A stretch of 64,000 bases of DNA from Emydura subglobosa (GCA_007922225.1 ML680053.1:16871877-16935876); one strand, 5' to 3'. Shown: positions 45,735 to 57,595, counted from the stretch's first letter. Numbers and translations: made by a program. Notes: a model not told the origin generated them from the letters alone.

Positions 45735-46085
45735 GCTAGACGGTTCTGGCAGGGAAAATTAAAGGGATCAAATTTAAAATGGATCAATAACTTTTTTACA
45801 CAACACTTAACTGACCTGTGGAACTCATTGGTACAAGATATCATTGGGGCCAAAGTTTCAAAAAAGGAGTAGATGGTTAAATGGCTATTGAGGTCATCCA
45901 CAATTACATTAGATAGGATAAAAATCAAAGAATTAGGGATATAGACCCTCATACATCAGGACCTAAACCAACCACCGGCTGATGGGCAGATTCTTCCATT
46001 ATGCAGATTTCTTGCCTATTCCTCTGAAGCAGTTGGTACTGGTCAATGTCAGATACCTGATACCAGACTGTATGAAACACTGACT
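45735..46085 (+). mobile_element. Old CR1 fragment
   Basis: TGTGGAACTCATTGGTACAA, GGAGTAGATGGTTAAATGGC and GGTACTGGTCAATGTCAGAT are in the order found near CR1 3' ends. Strongly diverged. Confidence 0.65.
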
Positions 46086-46451
46086 AGTTCCCATTATTAT
46101 TTATCAGAATTTTTCAATAATGCCACAGCTCTGATATTGAAGTTTTAGAAATATACAGCATAGGAGCAACCTGCAGAAACTGCTGGGGGAGATGTATGTC
46201 AATCTGAAAGGTTCCCCCTGAAGATTTCCTGAGGGTGGGGGAACCTTCAGGATGTTATTCTCCATTAGTCCATGTACAGTTACTCACACTAGTACAAAGT
46301 GGCTGTACAATGTTGTCACATCAGAATGGTGGCATTTTACACACATTTGGCACTTGCTTTTGCACTGATGTAAGTGACTACAGAGAATCAGGCCCATATT
46401 GCAAAGGCCTTCTGGCTGGTCTTCCGAACCATGGTTTTCTGGTATACTTAC

Positions 46452-46563
46452 CAGAATACTGGGTTGCTTGTTGCATGCTGACCACGTTCCTTCTTTGGTC
46501 TTTGTAATCTGGTGGTGGCCTTGTCAAGTGTCTGTTCAATTGATCTGGTGGAGCAATTTTCTC
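46452..46563 (-). CDS. MAML2: MAML2, second-last coding exon (112 bp)
   Basis: The minus strand has acceptor CTCTAG at 46569-46564, then 37 codons beginning EKIAPPDQLNRHLTRPPPDY and continuing KDQRRNVVSMQQATQYS. One extra base follows before donor GTAAGT (46451-46446). The G left over joins the GT at the start of the last exon, giving GG as in other MAML2 proteins. The sequence matches this part of vertebrate MAML2, the short linker between the glutamine-rich and C-terminal activation regions. There is no frame damage. Confidence 0.95.
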
Positions 46564-47039
46564 CTAGAGAATTAGAGAAGAAATGGAAATATGTTAATTT
46601 GTGTTCTTTCTACTTTCTACTTGCACTTACAAAGTTGAAGCTGTTCCTTCCCCTTGCCCCACCCTGTTACAGCAGTAGTGCTAAACCAAAGTGTTGAAAT
46701 TGCTCTTTATGGGCCTGATCCACTGAAACCAGTCGCAGTCTTTCTTTGGATTGCAATGGGCTTGCGTCTGGTCCAACTCCCATTAACATTACTGTGACCT
46801 GGATTAAGCCCTAATAATCTAGTAATCTATTTTTCATTATTTTGTGTGGCAAAGCTCCAAAAACTCTGCTTCAGTGGGTGAAACTCCATTAGCATCAGTG
46901 CACCCGCTTGGCGATGGGGATTTTGACTCATCAGCTAAATGCTCTTTCTCTCCAACACCCTTAATACATCAGTCCTTTATACATCGGCATAGAGCAAGAA
47001 CTTGAAACCTGCACTGCAGAAGTGTCATCAGTAATGGGG

Positions 47040-47440
47040 TGCCTCAAAAGAATGTCTTTTGCAAACAGAACAGCCTGATAAGTGGACAGATGAAGCTGAG
47101 GATATATACTGCTTCAGTAGTTGGTATTCTGATGTATGGGACTGAAACACGGCCCCTCACTGTCAAGATTGAAAAGAAGTTGGACACCATTCAGATGAAG
47201 CATCTCCCAATGATCAAGAACATCAAATGGTACAAATTCATGTCGAATGAAGAGATCCGTTTTCTAACTAAACAGGTCCCGCTCTCTCAACACTCTCTAC
47301 AGTGGTATGGTCATCTGCTCTGAAAGCCTACCTGCTTCCCTCTGAGAATCACCTTCAGCGCTGACCCAGTGGAAGCAAGACTGAAACGCCCCAAAACATG
47401 GTGGCTGGACGGCATCAGCAGACACCCATCCCTCACAAGC
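47040..47440 (+). pseudogene. Non-CR1 LINE reverse transcriptase C-terminal remnant
   Basis: The reading KLRIYTASVVGILMYGTETR, then HLPMIKNIKWYKFMSNEEI, SLQWYGHLL and, in a second frame, EARLKRPKTWWLDGI gives the C-terminal block order of several non-LTR families (Y..E.W / LRW.GH / RPK..WLD). There is one frame break near 47323. Clade not assigned. Confidence 0.65.
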
Positions 47441-47767
47441 ATTCTACCCTGCAACGTGCCAGATTTGGGTCAGGACAGAACATCATGGTGGCGCATAATG
47501 CGTCCAGTGGCTCCTATGCTGTCCAAGCAACAGCATGGCCAGGAAACCTTCTATAGCGGGGAGGAGCTCCCTATAAAAATCCACAAAGCCACTACATTAT
47601 CCTGCTTCAAACTCATCTCTGCTGCCAGGCCTACAAAAAACCTGACCATGGCGAGGCTACTTGTGAGCTGTGATTGCTATTTGTCACAGCTTATTAAAAC
47701 TGTCTCACTATTGCCTTGTGCTTCCCATAGGTTCATTGCATCTGCTTGTTGTCTTTTGTCTTGCGCT

Positions 47768-47860
47768 TAGATTGGAAGACCTTTGGGGCAGGCACCGTCT
47801 TTTCACTGTGTGTGTGTGTGTGTGTGTACAGTGCTGAGTATAAGGAGGCCCAATTGTTGA
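47768..47860 (+). mobile_element. SINE tail with (TG)n
   Basis: TTGGAAGACCTTTGGGGCAG then a TG run (about 47806-47827) and TACAGTGCTGAGTATAAGGA correspond to the sauropsid CORE-SINE tail with an expanded dinucleotide run. Confidence 0.65.
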
Positions 47861-50364
47861 CTAGACGTTCTTGGCACTGCTGCTCTCCAAATTACTAATA
47901 ACATTATGTATGTAATAAAAGACAAGAATCCTCTCTGTAAAAAGTCCCTTACTCTGCTTGTACTTATGCCCTGGCACTTCTTGGATTGTTGTGTAGTTAA
48001 AGGGTAAAACAGCTTTACAGACCCATGCTGCTTGAATGATGTTGAATGCAGTCAACAAAACTGCACGTTATCAATTATTTCAAGCAGTGATCGCTATTGT
48101 TGGAATAAAATATGCCTCAAAGAACAAGCCGTGATCCTAATTGCGGTCGTTGGGTGCTGCCACAATATGAATAATTAACCAAAATAATACTAGTCTCTCC
48201 TTGAAGAAGAAGAAGAAAAAGCAAGAAACTGTGAAAACCAGAGGTTTGGGGACTAAAGTTTGAGCCTTGTTACCTTCAACCTACCCACCTCTTCCCTCAT
48301 TCCCTTCCATCCATCTTCTTTCTGTCCATTGCTTAATTCTGCATAGACCGCATCCCTAATTAAATCCTGTCCATGTTCTACCTTCTGGCGGCCAACCCTT
48401 GTACCAAGCCTCTCAGTCTATTACCTCTAAGAGGTGCGCCCTGGATAAGGCCATGCCCCTAAGAGGTGATGCAAAGATGCTGGTAGCAGAAGTGCACAGT
48501 CCTGTAGGAAAATGGTCTTGGCAGCTGAAGAAGCCAAATCCTGGGGTGGGGAGAAGATTCTGAACTGAGGTCCCTGATTTCAGTGGCTGTGTCTATGACA
48601 TAGGGAGACGAGAGGGGCACTGTCACAGGGTGGAACAGCCAGAATATGGTTAAGGGCTGCCTGTCACATAATTCAGCTGGACTGTAAAGGGAGGAATGTG
48701 TCCTCTTCCAGAGAGACAGATATGCAAAAGGAAAAGTCTCTGGACCCTGGCAGTCTGTTTGCGCCAAGGGAACAGTTTCTGTTTGTTTTTTCCCCTGAGG
48801 AAAAGGTCTGAAAAGAGACGTTGAATTCTCCATGGGCTGCTGAAGGAATCCACCACCTTTCAGGCACCAAGTTTAAGGTGCTAGATTCATAATCTGACCA
48901 TGTCAACAGCACAGATTGCACAGTCCTCATTAAAGACTTGAATCGACACTCACTGAAGTTAGTGGCAAAACTCCCATTGATTATAATGGTGCAAGACCAG
49001 GCCTAATGCTTCTCTTGGAAGGACGTAGTGTGTAAGCAAATACAATCTTGTTTGACTCGAAAATTTATGTCACCAGAGTGTTACTCAGAAGCTCACAAAC
49101 AATGAATGACTCCTCCCAGGAATGACCCTTAGCATCAGCAAGTTTGAGTAAGGATTTGGGCTTTCACCTTTACTTGTTTATAATATATTTATATAATAAT
49201 AATTAACTACCAAATTCAGCAGTACTGATTTATACACAATCTTCCCTGGAATTGTGTTTACTGTCCCTTAGATCCTGAATCTCACCTTTCTCCACAGCCT
49301 GCTAAGCATTGCACTTGTGTTTCACACTTGGGAATATTGTGGGTCACTGCTCTCAGGCAGGCAGATTAGGAGCAGCCTCCACTAAAAAAAAAATGCTGGG
49401 AAAATAATCTCAAAAACTGGGCCTCTTGGCTTAATGCTCCGTTTGTGAAAAACAGTAGGTATAGTCCCCTTTTTGTCCCCCGCAAATACATGCCAAAACC
49501 CAGACGCCCAAGTTGTGACACTCTCCAGGAGTTGTCAAAATGCCTTTAACCTCAGGCAGAAGGAATCCGCTCACATCTAACAACCCAGGCTGCACATCAG
49601 TAAGCAGGGGAAGTGTCCGCTGAAGGTTCACAGAGGCAGCACGTGGGTGGTCTCTGAAGATTTCCAGCATCTGCTAGCAAGGGGAACTGAATATCCTCTG
49701 CAATCAAACCAGCTCATGGCTCTGCAACCTGCTTTCTCTGTGAACCTGCCTGCAAACTCTATCAAAACTCTCTCCTCTATCTGAACATAAGCTACATTCA
49801 GGGTGAGAAAAAGAAGAGATTTTCTGAGCAGAGGTGAAGAAGGTGGCAAGTAGTAATCTGCAAACCTCAAAGGACACAGACTTCAGAATCACAGTTAGAA
49901 TAAGTATCCAAAGGCTTCGGAGTGGAGGGAGGATTCTAATTTATACAATTTACACCATTCTGGCAATGTACAGGGACATTAAAGCGAATGTAAATTATAA
50001 TTATATTTATTTTTGAGCTTCTTCAGATTGCCAGAGCAGTGAAAAGGGGCCTCAGTGTAAATGAAAATCAGGCTCTGGCTGTTTATTTGAAGCCGCTCAG
50101 AACCATCCCAACCTCTTCTGCTTGAAATCTCACACAAACAGGCTTTCTTGTGAGAAATCTGGTTCTTCTGCTTCCAGTCCTGCTCATAACACTGTGAGAA
50201 CAGTCTTTGTTGTGGTATTCAGGCATTTCCATATTCCAGTTTGGGAACCTGGAGCCTGATTAAGATTTATCAGGCTCATCATAAGGAACTATCCAACCTG
50301 AACCCTTGTGAACAATTTTGGTCTGCAGCAATTCTTTTAAATTACAACTGAGATTGTTTTATGT

Positions 50365-50393
50365 GTGTGTGTGTGTGCACGCACACGCGCGCA
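50365..50393. repeat. (TG)n/(CA)n/(CG) alternating tract
   Basis: A TG run followed at once by CACGCACACGCGCGC, an alternating purine-pyrimidine stretch of about 29 bases that could adopt Z-DNA. Confidence 0.8.
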
Positions 50394-50518
50394 TCTATAA
50401 AAAGTGCAGAACAAAAACAAACACAAGCTGATCCAAGGAGGGATTCACTCTGCAGCTATTTTAATTTCCTTTTAACTTTTGTTTACTTCCCTTTAAGCGC
50501 TTCTCAAGATGAAGGAAG

Positions 50519-50672
50519 GGCCTGATTCTCCATTGCTCCACCCCTTATACAGTCATTGATACCAGTGCAAAGAGGATGTAAGGAGCTACCAACTCAAACT
50601 GGTATGATTTCAGACCCACTTTACATGAGTGGCAATGGCTGCGCAAGCTACAGGGCAACAGAGAATTGGGCC
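50519..50672. repeat. Foldback repeat, GGGCCTGATTCTC family
   Basis: It begins GGGCCTGATTCTCCATTGCT and ends AGAGAATTGGGCCCC, an inverted pair about 150 bp apart. A similar unit spans about 51258-51436 (CCCCTGATCCAGC to AAGAATCAGGCCC). Confidence 0.65.
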
Positions 50673-50737
50673 CCTAGGATTCAGAACGACAAATAAGGCA
50701 GCATGTGCACTCCCTGCACCACCCTGTATTCCATAGC

Positions 50738-51133
50738 TAGGGCCCTACTAAATTCACAGCCTGTTCTAGTCAATTTCACAGCCCTAGCATTTGAAAATTG
50801 GTCAGTTTCACAATTTCAGATGTTTTCATCTGAAATTTCGCAATGGGGGTCTTGACCCAAAATGGGGCTGTGAGGGGGGGGGGTAATCTTACACTTGTTG
50901 TAGGGGGGTGGCAGGATTGCCACCATCACTTCTGTGCTGGCTCTGAAGGCAGCAGGGAGGTGGGTCCAATCTCCCCCATGCTGCTGGGAGTGCCCCAGTC
51001 CGGCAGGGACTAGCAGCTAGAGCCCCTGGTTGGGGTGCTCCCAGCAGCACGAGGGAGATCAGATTTCATGGGGAAGGGCCAATGTCATGGTCCATGATGC
51101 GTTTTTTACGGCTGTGAAATTGGTAGGGCCCTA
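50738..51133. mobile_element. hAT-like DNA element, TAGGGCCCTA ends
   Basis: The left end TAGGGCCCTACTAAATTCAC and the right end, inverted TAGGGCCCTACCAATTTCAC, match at nearly all positions. Flanking 8-mers TCCATAGC and CCCATAAC agree at 6 of 8. The interior (GGTCAGTTTCACAATTTCAG, poly-G near 50874) has no gene. The 8-bp duplication suggests hAT. Confidence 0.75.
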
Positions 51134-51499
51134 CCCATAACACGACGATCTTGCTATACGAAGAGAAACTCTCTGCTTTCCCTCAGATCAAAGGGGAGAT
51201 ATGATAATTGACTGCAAGTATCCAAAGGTGTGTCCCATAAGAAATGGGATTTATATAGCCCCTGATCCAGCAAAACATCATCTGATTCCGATTTACACTA
51301 AGACCACTTTATGCCACACTGTCCATGTAAAGGAGCCTTAAAGTGAGTGTAAACATAACTTATACTCACTTTAAAGTCTTTCTATTTAGCCAGAGTGGTC
51401 AAAGTGGCTTTAGTATAGATAAGAATCAGGCCCACTGGGGCCACTTACATGATTAAAATTAAGCATGTGCTTTGGTGGATTGGGGCCATGATCTGGAAT

Positions 51500-51735
51500 A
51501 ATAGGATGAAATTGAGCTACAAGTAATTTAGGCTCAATATCAGGAAAAATCTCCTAATGGAGAGAATGTTTGACTGTGGAATAGTATCCCAAAGGAAGTA
51601 GTGGAAGCTTCAACACTTGAATAATTTAAAATAGGCTGAACAAAGCGCTCGAGAATATTCTATAGGAAACAACTGTGACTTTTCAGTGGATGGACAAAGT
51701 GACCTAACCAATCTTTTCCATCTCTAATTTCTATG
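51500..51735 (+). mobile_element. CR1 3' fragment
   Basis: TCAATATCAGGAAAAATCTC, GGAATAGTATCCCAAAGGAA and CTAATTTCTATGGTTCCTAT follow the CR1 3' end order. It ends only about 50 bases from the MAML2 exon donor. Confidence 0.7.
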
Positions 51736-51787
51736 GTTCCTATGAAAATGTATTAGACATAAAATAGGAATTAGAAAGAAAATTTAC

Positions 51788-51994
51788 TGCTTCTGCCAGC
51801 ATCTGCTGCTGTAGAAGAAGCTGCTGTTTTTGCTCCATCATCTGCCTCTGCAGAGCCCGTTTCTTTTCCATCAGTTGCTGATTCAACACTGATTGCTGGG
51901 ATGAGTTCATGTAACCACTTCCAGTGTTTGGATTTGAGCAAGTACTGGAACTTGGACTGGGGCCTGCACCTTGGCCTACCACAGACTGTTGATC
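51788..51994 (-). CDS. MAML2: MAML2, third-last coding exon (207 bp)
   Basis: The minus strand has acceptor TTCTTTTTCAG at 52005-51995, then 69 whole codons DQQSVVGQGAGPSPSSSTCS ... QQLMEKKRALQRQMMEQKQQ LLLQQQMLAEA, then donor GTAAAT at 51787. The phase is zero at both ends. The glutamine-rich helix-prone end is characteristic of MAML2 in this region. The next exon upstream, the large one with most of the glutamine-rich domain, should lie beyond 64000, and nothing resembling it was found to the right of this exon. No damage seen. Confidence 0.95.
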
Positions 51995-52636
51995 CTGAAA
52001 AAGAAGAAACATCTTGTGAATGATAAAATAAAATTAAAAAGCATCAAGAAAAGGCAATGACTCTTTTTACACTCTCAGCTTATTAAAGATCAAGGGTGGG
52101 ACACTTCCCTTTAAGCTGCAGAACAAGAGACTGATAACAAAGGCTCATGTAAAGAAACAAGCTGAGGAAGTAACTCTCATGCTTTGAAAACCTACCATGT
52201 GGTTTCAGTGGGAAACCGTGACATTCTAACAGGCATTTATGGAACCTCAAAGGAAGTAACTGAGTTGTCCTGGGAATCTTACAGGGAACTCCCATAAAAA
52301 CACAGGCAACTCATATGACTACATGGCAACAAACACTGCATCTATGAACACCTATAATTTGGTTAGGAAGAGCAACTATGATATTGCGACTCGATGAGAA
52401 ATGAAGCTATTTGTAACCTTGTTAGAAAACAAGAAAGTGGTTAGCTGTCACTTCACAGTGCAATGACGGGTGCCTTTTCAACAGCCAGTAAGCACAGGGC
52501 AGAGCAAGTCCAGTCAATACCCCAGACGTTCTCTGAATGTACAGTGTAGGGTGGCCTCCTTTCTAATTGGTGAAAACTGAGTGCTGGGAAGGAACCTACC
52601 CCACCCCCTGCTCTGCCTCTCCCGCCCCCGCCCCGG

Positions 52637-52709
52637 GGCTCTGCCCCAGCCCCACCCCTTCCCTTGAGGCTCCGCCCCAGCCCCACCCCTTCCCTTGAGG
52701 CTCCGCCCT
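52637..52709. repeat. 31-bp tandem repeat, about 2.3 units
   Basis: Unit starts lie at 52637, 52668 and 52699 (GGCTCYGCCCCAGCCCCACC then CCTTCCCTTGA). Nearly identical units within a C-rich tract that extends to 52735. Confidence 0.88.
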
Positions 52710-53347
52710 TCATTCCTCTTCCCCCCCCACCATCACTCCAGGGATGAGTGACTGGGGCAAGGCGGGGAAGGGAGAGGCCCGCTCTGGAGTGGAGGGGTGA
52801 CTGGGGCAGGTTGGGAGAGAGAGAGAGAGAGAGAGCTGTGCTCGGGACAGGACGGGGGAGCCGCTGGTACCTCTCTCCACCAGAGCTGTTCCTGAGTGCT
52901 CCTCCAGGCTCCAGCAGCAGCTGTTGCTGTTTCCCCCACCTCTCCCCACTGGCAGAGGCCAGTTACTGACCAGACACTGCCAGGTCACCTTTTTAACCAG
53001 ACTTGCTGGTCGAAAATCAGACACCGGGCAACCCTAGTCCAGTGGTCCCTGCTTCGGCTGCTTCTGGCCCAGCTGGCTGGCCCCCCTCTGTAGATTTTCC
53101 CCCAAGACCACATTGGAGTGGGGAGAGGAAGGGGGAGAGGGGAGGCACTTACCTGGGTCCTAGTGCCCCCAGAGCAGGAGTGTCTCCTGCACAGTTCTGG
53201 GTCTAGGGGATGCTGGAGAAAAGGGTGGCACCAGATGGAAGATGCAGGATTCCACAAGCTTAGAGTTTGTACAGTTCCTTGAGCATGAACTCGCTCAGTG
53301 CTCTCAGAACGCACTGTAGAGTTTGGTTTCCTTTTAATGCTCTAGAC

Positions 53348-53912
53348 CAGTGGTTCCCAGTGGTTTTGACTCGAGGGCCACAGATATAATTTTTACAACC
53401 CTGAAGGGTAACCAGTCTCCAACAGCAGCCCTTCCGGCCCCTCCCACACCACTGCAGCCAGACAGAAGGAGTTCAGCGAGGCTGCCTCTCTTCTTGCTGA
53501 TCTCCCATCCTTCTGGCTGCAGCAGGGAAACGGCACGTGTCCTGTAGCCCCAGGCACTCCACCTGGATCCCTAGGCAGTAGCTCCCTTCTGCAGCCAGGG
53601 GGACGGGAGATCAGTGCTCCCTACTTCTGGCTCCAGCAGGGACCCCAGCACCTCGAGACCCAGGTGGAGTGCTTTGCTGTGCTGGTGTGCTCCCTGCTAC
53701 AGTCAGGGGGAGGGGAGCGCTGATTTCTCGTTCCCTTGGCTGCAGTCTGCAGCAAGGAGTTTGCATTGGTCTTGTAGCCCCATAGCAACGCGCTCCACCT
53801 GGGTCCTTAAGCAGTGGCTCCCTTCTGCAGCCAGTGGGAGGTGAGCAGCAGGCCACTTTGAAAGTCCCTGCGGGCTGCTTTTGGCCCCCGGGCCATAGGT
53901 TGGGAGCCACTG
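53348..53912. mobile_element. hAT-like DNA element, 565 bp
   Basis: The ends are CAGTGGTTCCCA and, inverted, TGGGAGCCACTG. The flanking 8-mers CTCTAGAC and TTCTAGAC agree at 7 of 8, a good hAT target duplication. The interior is GC-rich without a transposase, so it is non-autonomous. Confidence 0.85.
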
Positions 53913-54570
53913 TTCTAGACCCCACAAAGCTCAGCCAGTCCAAAGACAAATGTTGTGTTCTAGGAGTCATCACATCACAATGGTGCCTAACTAGAACCCA
54001 TTCTCCAAGTGGCAGAAAGGGCCTGGAAGCATGGGGGGAAGTATCCAGCCCTGCCTTTCGCCCTGCTTCCCTGGGGAGAACTTCAAAGAGACTACTCGCG
54101 TGGCTGAAGTTACACGTGTTGAAGGGTTGGGGTGCATGGTGAGGGGTGCATGCAGAGACGAGGGAGGCGGGGGGGGTTAAAGTGGCACAGAAAAGGACAG
54201 AATCCCCCATCAGGGCGATGTAAGGTGTAAACATGCTGAGCGAGGGAATTGAAGGATTTAGAAAGTCAGCCCCTGTCCCTGAGAAGGCAAGTATGTAGCC
54301 TTAAAAAGACTTTGGCCCCAATCCTCAGAGATATATAGGCACCTAACTCCGACTGATTTCAAAATATTGATTTCAAGGCGAGTCTGGCACCTAAATATAT
54401 TTGAGGATCTGGGCCTTTGTGACTGGCTGCAGGGGCCCACTCCAGGTCTGCTTCCACCACCTCCACTGCGCAGCTTCCAAGGGAGGGGATGTAAGGGTGG
54501 TTGCTTGGGAGACTATAGGGAAAATGCATTTGGGAGAATGGAGGTTCCACTCCCAGGGGACACAAGATTA

Positions 54571-54792
54571 GGACCATGTCTACACTACAGAGCTTATGCC
54601 AGCATAGCCCCTTAGTGTAGAGGCAGTTCTGCCGGCGTAGTAACACCACCTCCTCGAATGACGTTAGCTATGCCAACAGCAGCTCTTACTTGCACCACAC
54701 AGAGGGTTTCGCTGGCATAGTTATGTCAGCTAGGAGGGTGTGAATTTTCCAACACTCCAAGATGACAAAGCTTTGTAGTGGAGACTAAACCT
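54571..54792. mobile_element. Harbinger-type MITE
   Basis: The left end is GGACCATGTCTACACTACAG, preceded by TTA. The right end is degraded, with inverted reading GGTTTAGTCTCCACTAC. Size and internal GCATAG/TATGCC motifs match the other TCTACAC MITEs. Confidence 0.65.
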
Positions 54793-55016
54793 AGGGTAGA
54801 CCCCAGTTGAGTGAAAAAAAGGCCTTGCTGACAGCAACATGCTTTCTGTTGAGTCATTTCATGAGTAGACAGACCTCTACCCTTCCATCAGTCGAGGAAA
54901 AGCGCTGCCTCTGTCCCCGTATTATCACACAAAAACCTGGATCCTATTCTGGATCACCAGGTATTCAAAAGTTGTACAGCTAATAGATCAGACAGGAGCT
55001 ACTGGGGAGTTAGCAA

Positions 55017-56708
55017 ATGAAGAGCAATAAAGCTCTGGGTCCCTATGGCAGACAGGCTGAAATACTGAAAGAGGGGGGAGAAACACTGACAAACAAGCTC
55101 CATTTGCGGCTCTCAAAATTTGGCTCACTGAAGAAATCCTCATTGACTTACGCAAAGCTAACTTCGTCACCATTTTCAGAAAGGGCTGACTGTGGCAACT
55201 ATCAAGGTATTCTCCTCTCCATCACTGGGAAGATTCTTGCTAAAATCTCACTGAATCCAGAGGAAATACTCCCAGAGCCCCAGCGTGGCTTCAGAGCTTC
55301 ACGAGGCACCACCGACATGAGTTTTGCAGCCAGGCAGATCCAGGAAAAATGTCAAGAACAATGCCAAGAGCTGTATATGGCCTTCATTGATCTGACCAAA
55401 CCCTTTGACTTTGTCATCTGTGAGGCTTTGTGGAAATCATGTAAAAGTTTGGCTGTCCAAGCAAATTTACCACCATTGTAAGACTCCTCCACGATCAGAT
55501 GCCTGCCTCCATCCTGTGCAGTGGCTCTATCTCTCAGCCCCTTGTCATCCAATCTGGGGTAAAGCAAGGTTGTGTACTGGCACCCACTCTCTTCTCCATT
55601 TTCCTAGCAGCTATGAAAACGCTAATCCAAGACCATCTGCCACAGGGCACTGGCATCCAATATTGAACTCACGGCAACCTCATCAACTTCTCTCGCCTCC
55701 TTGCCAGAACTAAAGTAACATCAGCAATAATAACTGAACTTTAGTACACAGATGACTGTGCTATAATTGCACACTCAAAGGAGGATCTACAAACAGCTCT
55801 TAACTGCTTCTCACAAGCTTAAAAAAGCCTAGGGCTAACCCTGAACATCAGCAAAACAGAAGTTCTCCACCAGCCTGCTCCTGTTCAATCATCAGACCCA
55901 GCAAGGAAGATCTATATTGACAGAGAGGAGCTGGAAAATGTAGAACCCTTTTCCTACCTTGGCAGCCATCTCTCACAGAGGGCAAGCATAGACGTCAAGA
56001 TTCAGCACAGAATACGCTGTGCCAGCCTTTGCCTTTGGCAGACTGTCTCGCTGGGTGTTCAACAACCACAACATCAGAACACACACTAGACTTTTAGTTT
56101 ATAAAGCGGTGGTAATCCCAACTCTTCTCTATAGCTCTGAGACTTGTGTGACCTACAGAAAACACCTGTAAAACCTGGAATGCCAGCGCCAGCACCTTCT
56201 CTGGAAGTTGCTGAACATAAAGTGGGAGGATCGCCGCATTAATGTTAGTGTTCACATGGAGGCCAACATCTTCAGTGTTGAGGCCCTGATTATCCGGAAC
56301 CAGCTGAGGTGGAGCAGGCACTGCGTGCACATGTCTGATGCACACTTACCCAAACAATTGCTGTATGCCCAACTCACCGAAGGAGAAAGGAAACAGGGAG
56401 GCCAAAAGAAACGCTTCAAAAACACGCTCAAGATAAACATCAAGAGATGTGGTATCGACACCACACACTGGGAGACAGTAGCCCAAGACAAGGCTAACTG
56501 GCAAAGACTTGTCAGAGAAGGAACGGCCACTTTTGAGGAAAATCACCTTGCATTGGTTGCAGAAAAAATGATAGAAAAGAGAGGACAGACAACCATCATG
56601 CAGCAAACGTGGCCCTTCCCTGCCTTCCAACACCACCTGCAATGTCTGCCAACTAGTCTGCAGCTCAAGGATTGGGCTTCTCAGTCACCAAAGGACCCAT
56701 TTAAATGA
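55017..56708 (+). pseudogene. Non-LTR retrotransposon reverse transcriptase (not CR1)
   Basis: This is a decayed copy of a LINE reverse transcriptase. Blocks in order: MKSNKALGPYGRQAEILKEG; NYQGILLSITGKILAKISLN; the RGFRASRGTTDMSFAARQIQ block; LYMAFIDLTKPFDFV with the motif-A aspartate; YTDDCAIIAHSKEDL with motif C at 55745-55756; then the C-terminal blocks IKWEDRRINVSV, QLRWSRHCVHMSDAHLPKQL and GGQKKRFKNTLKINIK. Frames change several times (breaks near 55481, 55713 and 56208) and stops are present. The order fits the RTE/Nimb-like families with RGT.DM blocks, but I cannot settle the clade. Antisense to MAML2. Confidence 0.82.
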
Positions 56709-56821
56709 AACCTGTGAAAGAGATCATCCTCGACCCAAAGAATTGCCGCTGCTGAGCTAAAATATGGGGATGTCATTTTCCTGACTTAAAGGCTCAGTTA
56801 TTACAACTCATTATAGGGATG

Positions 56822-57036
56822 AAGCCACCCAAGTAGAAAAAGCTCCAGCTGATACAACATGCAGCAGCCTGTCTGCTCCACACCATAGGTCTCCATGAAC
56901 ACAGGTGCTGCACATGTCTGCACTGGTTCTCCCAGTGATTAGTCTAAAGCCAGGATTTTGTCCACTGGCTTCTCCTAGCTACTGAGACCACTTCTCCCTC
57001 CATGACCTTCCATGACAGCTACATTCCACTGAAATA
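56822..57036 (+). pseudogene. Possible L2/Rex-type LINE C-terminal remnant
   Basis: The plus strand reads KLQLIQHAAACLLHTIG, then CLHWFSQ and, after stops, LATETTSPSMTFHDSYIPL. This resembles the LQ..QN.AAR.L..T / LHWLPV pattern at the end of L2-like reverse transcriptases. Short and weak. Confidence 0.4.
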
Positions 57037-57041
57037 ATTAT

Positions 57042-57574
57042 TGTAAGGCTTGAGGTTGTTTTCAGCTAACAAGTTGTAGGTCGAAACTCATTTAAATAGC
57101 TAACGAGCATACCTGATCCTTAAGGACAATGGATAGTGTAAGCATCCGATGGCTCAGGAAGCCAGATGTCCTCTTAGTGATTCTAATTCCAATGAGAACA
57201 GCACATTTGCTTTTAGAATTTCTGTCTCATCTGCCACCTATTTGTAAGAACCCCTCCTCTTCCTCCACCCTACCCTCGCCCCGAGTGTAGCCTTAGGATC
57301 CTTGATGTAAGTAGAGTGATTAAAGTGTCTCTGCATGTATGTAACAACCATTATCACTGTTGTTCTCTCCGCATGGGACAATGTCTGTATTTGTAAGTGA
57401 ATAGATAAAGAATTTAAAACATACTGTGTAATTGATAAGAAAGAGTATATAATTGACCACTGTAACACCATGAAGTTGAAGCTGATTTATCAGACTTCCC
57501 GATATCGTGAATAAACCTCTTCAGTATTGTCTGTGTTGCCTGATTCTTGGAGAAAGAATCCTTCGTGCTTTACA
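57042..57574 (+). repeat. 5' LTR (533 bp)
   Basis: It starts TGTAAGGCTTGAGG and ends CTTTACA, so it has TG...CA termini. It has a TATA-like TATATAA at 57446-57452 and AATAAA at 57510-57515, about 60 bases apart, in U3-R-U5 order. The same start recurs at 63700. The target duplication cannot be checked because the 3' LTR runs off the window. Confidence 0.9.
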
Positions 57575-57577
57575 ATT

Positions 57578-57595
57578 TGGCGCAACGAGCGGTGT
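57578..57595 (+). promoter_or_regulatory. Primer-binding site (tRNA not assigned)
   Basis: Three bases after the LTR end, TGGCGCAACGAGCGGTGT begins with TGG, the complement of a tRNA CCA end, as expected at this place. I could not match the rest confidently to a known tRNA. Confidence 0.65.

Larger units (their letters stand above)
41954..46451 (-). other. MAML2: MAML2 intron between the last two coding exons
   Basis: Bounded by a donor CTG-GTAAGT at 46451 and an acceptor TTTCTAG at 41954. No coding exon was found inside. It holds the hAT, SINE, foldback and CR1 items listed below. 42500-43085, 43190-43945 and 44693-45730 show no gene. A 112-codon plus frame at 43314-43652 has no recognisable domain. 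Confidence 0.8.
46564..51787 (-). other. MAML2: MAML2 intron between the 112-bp and 207-bp exons
   Basis: No further exon was found. It contains a LINE remnant, a SINE tail with (TG)n, foldback repeats, a hAT-like element and a CR1 tail, listed separately. The long stretch 47900-50500 has no recognised gene or element. Minus frames at 48459-48930 and 49431-49892 show no domain. Confidence 0.8.

Noticed and set aside
53611..54234. A 207-codon minus frame
   Set aside because: Runs across the boundary of a hAT-like element (53348-53912) into flanking DNA, so it cannot be a single conserved gene.
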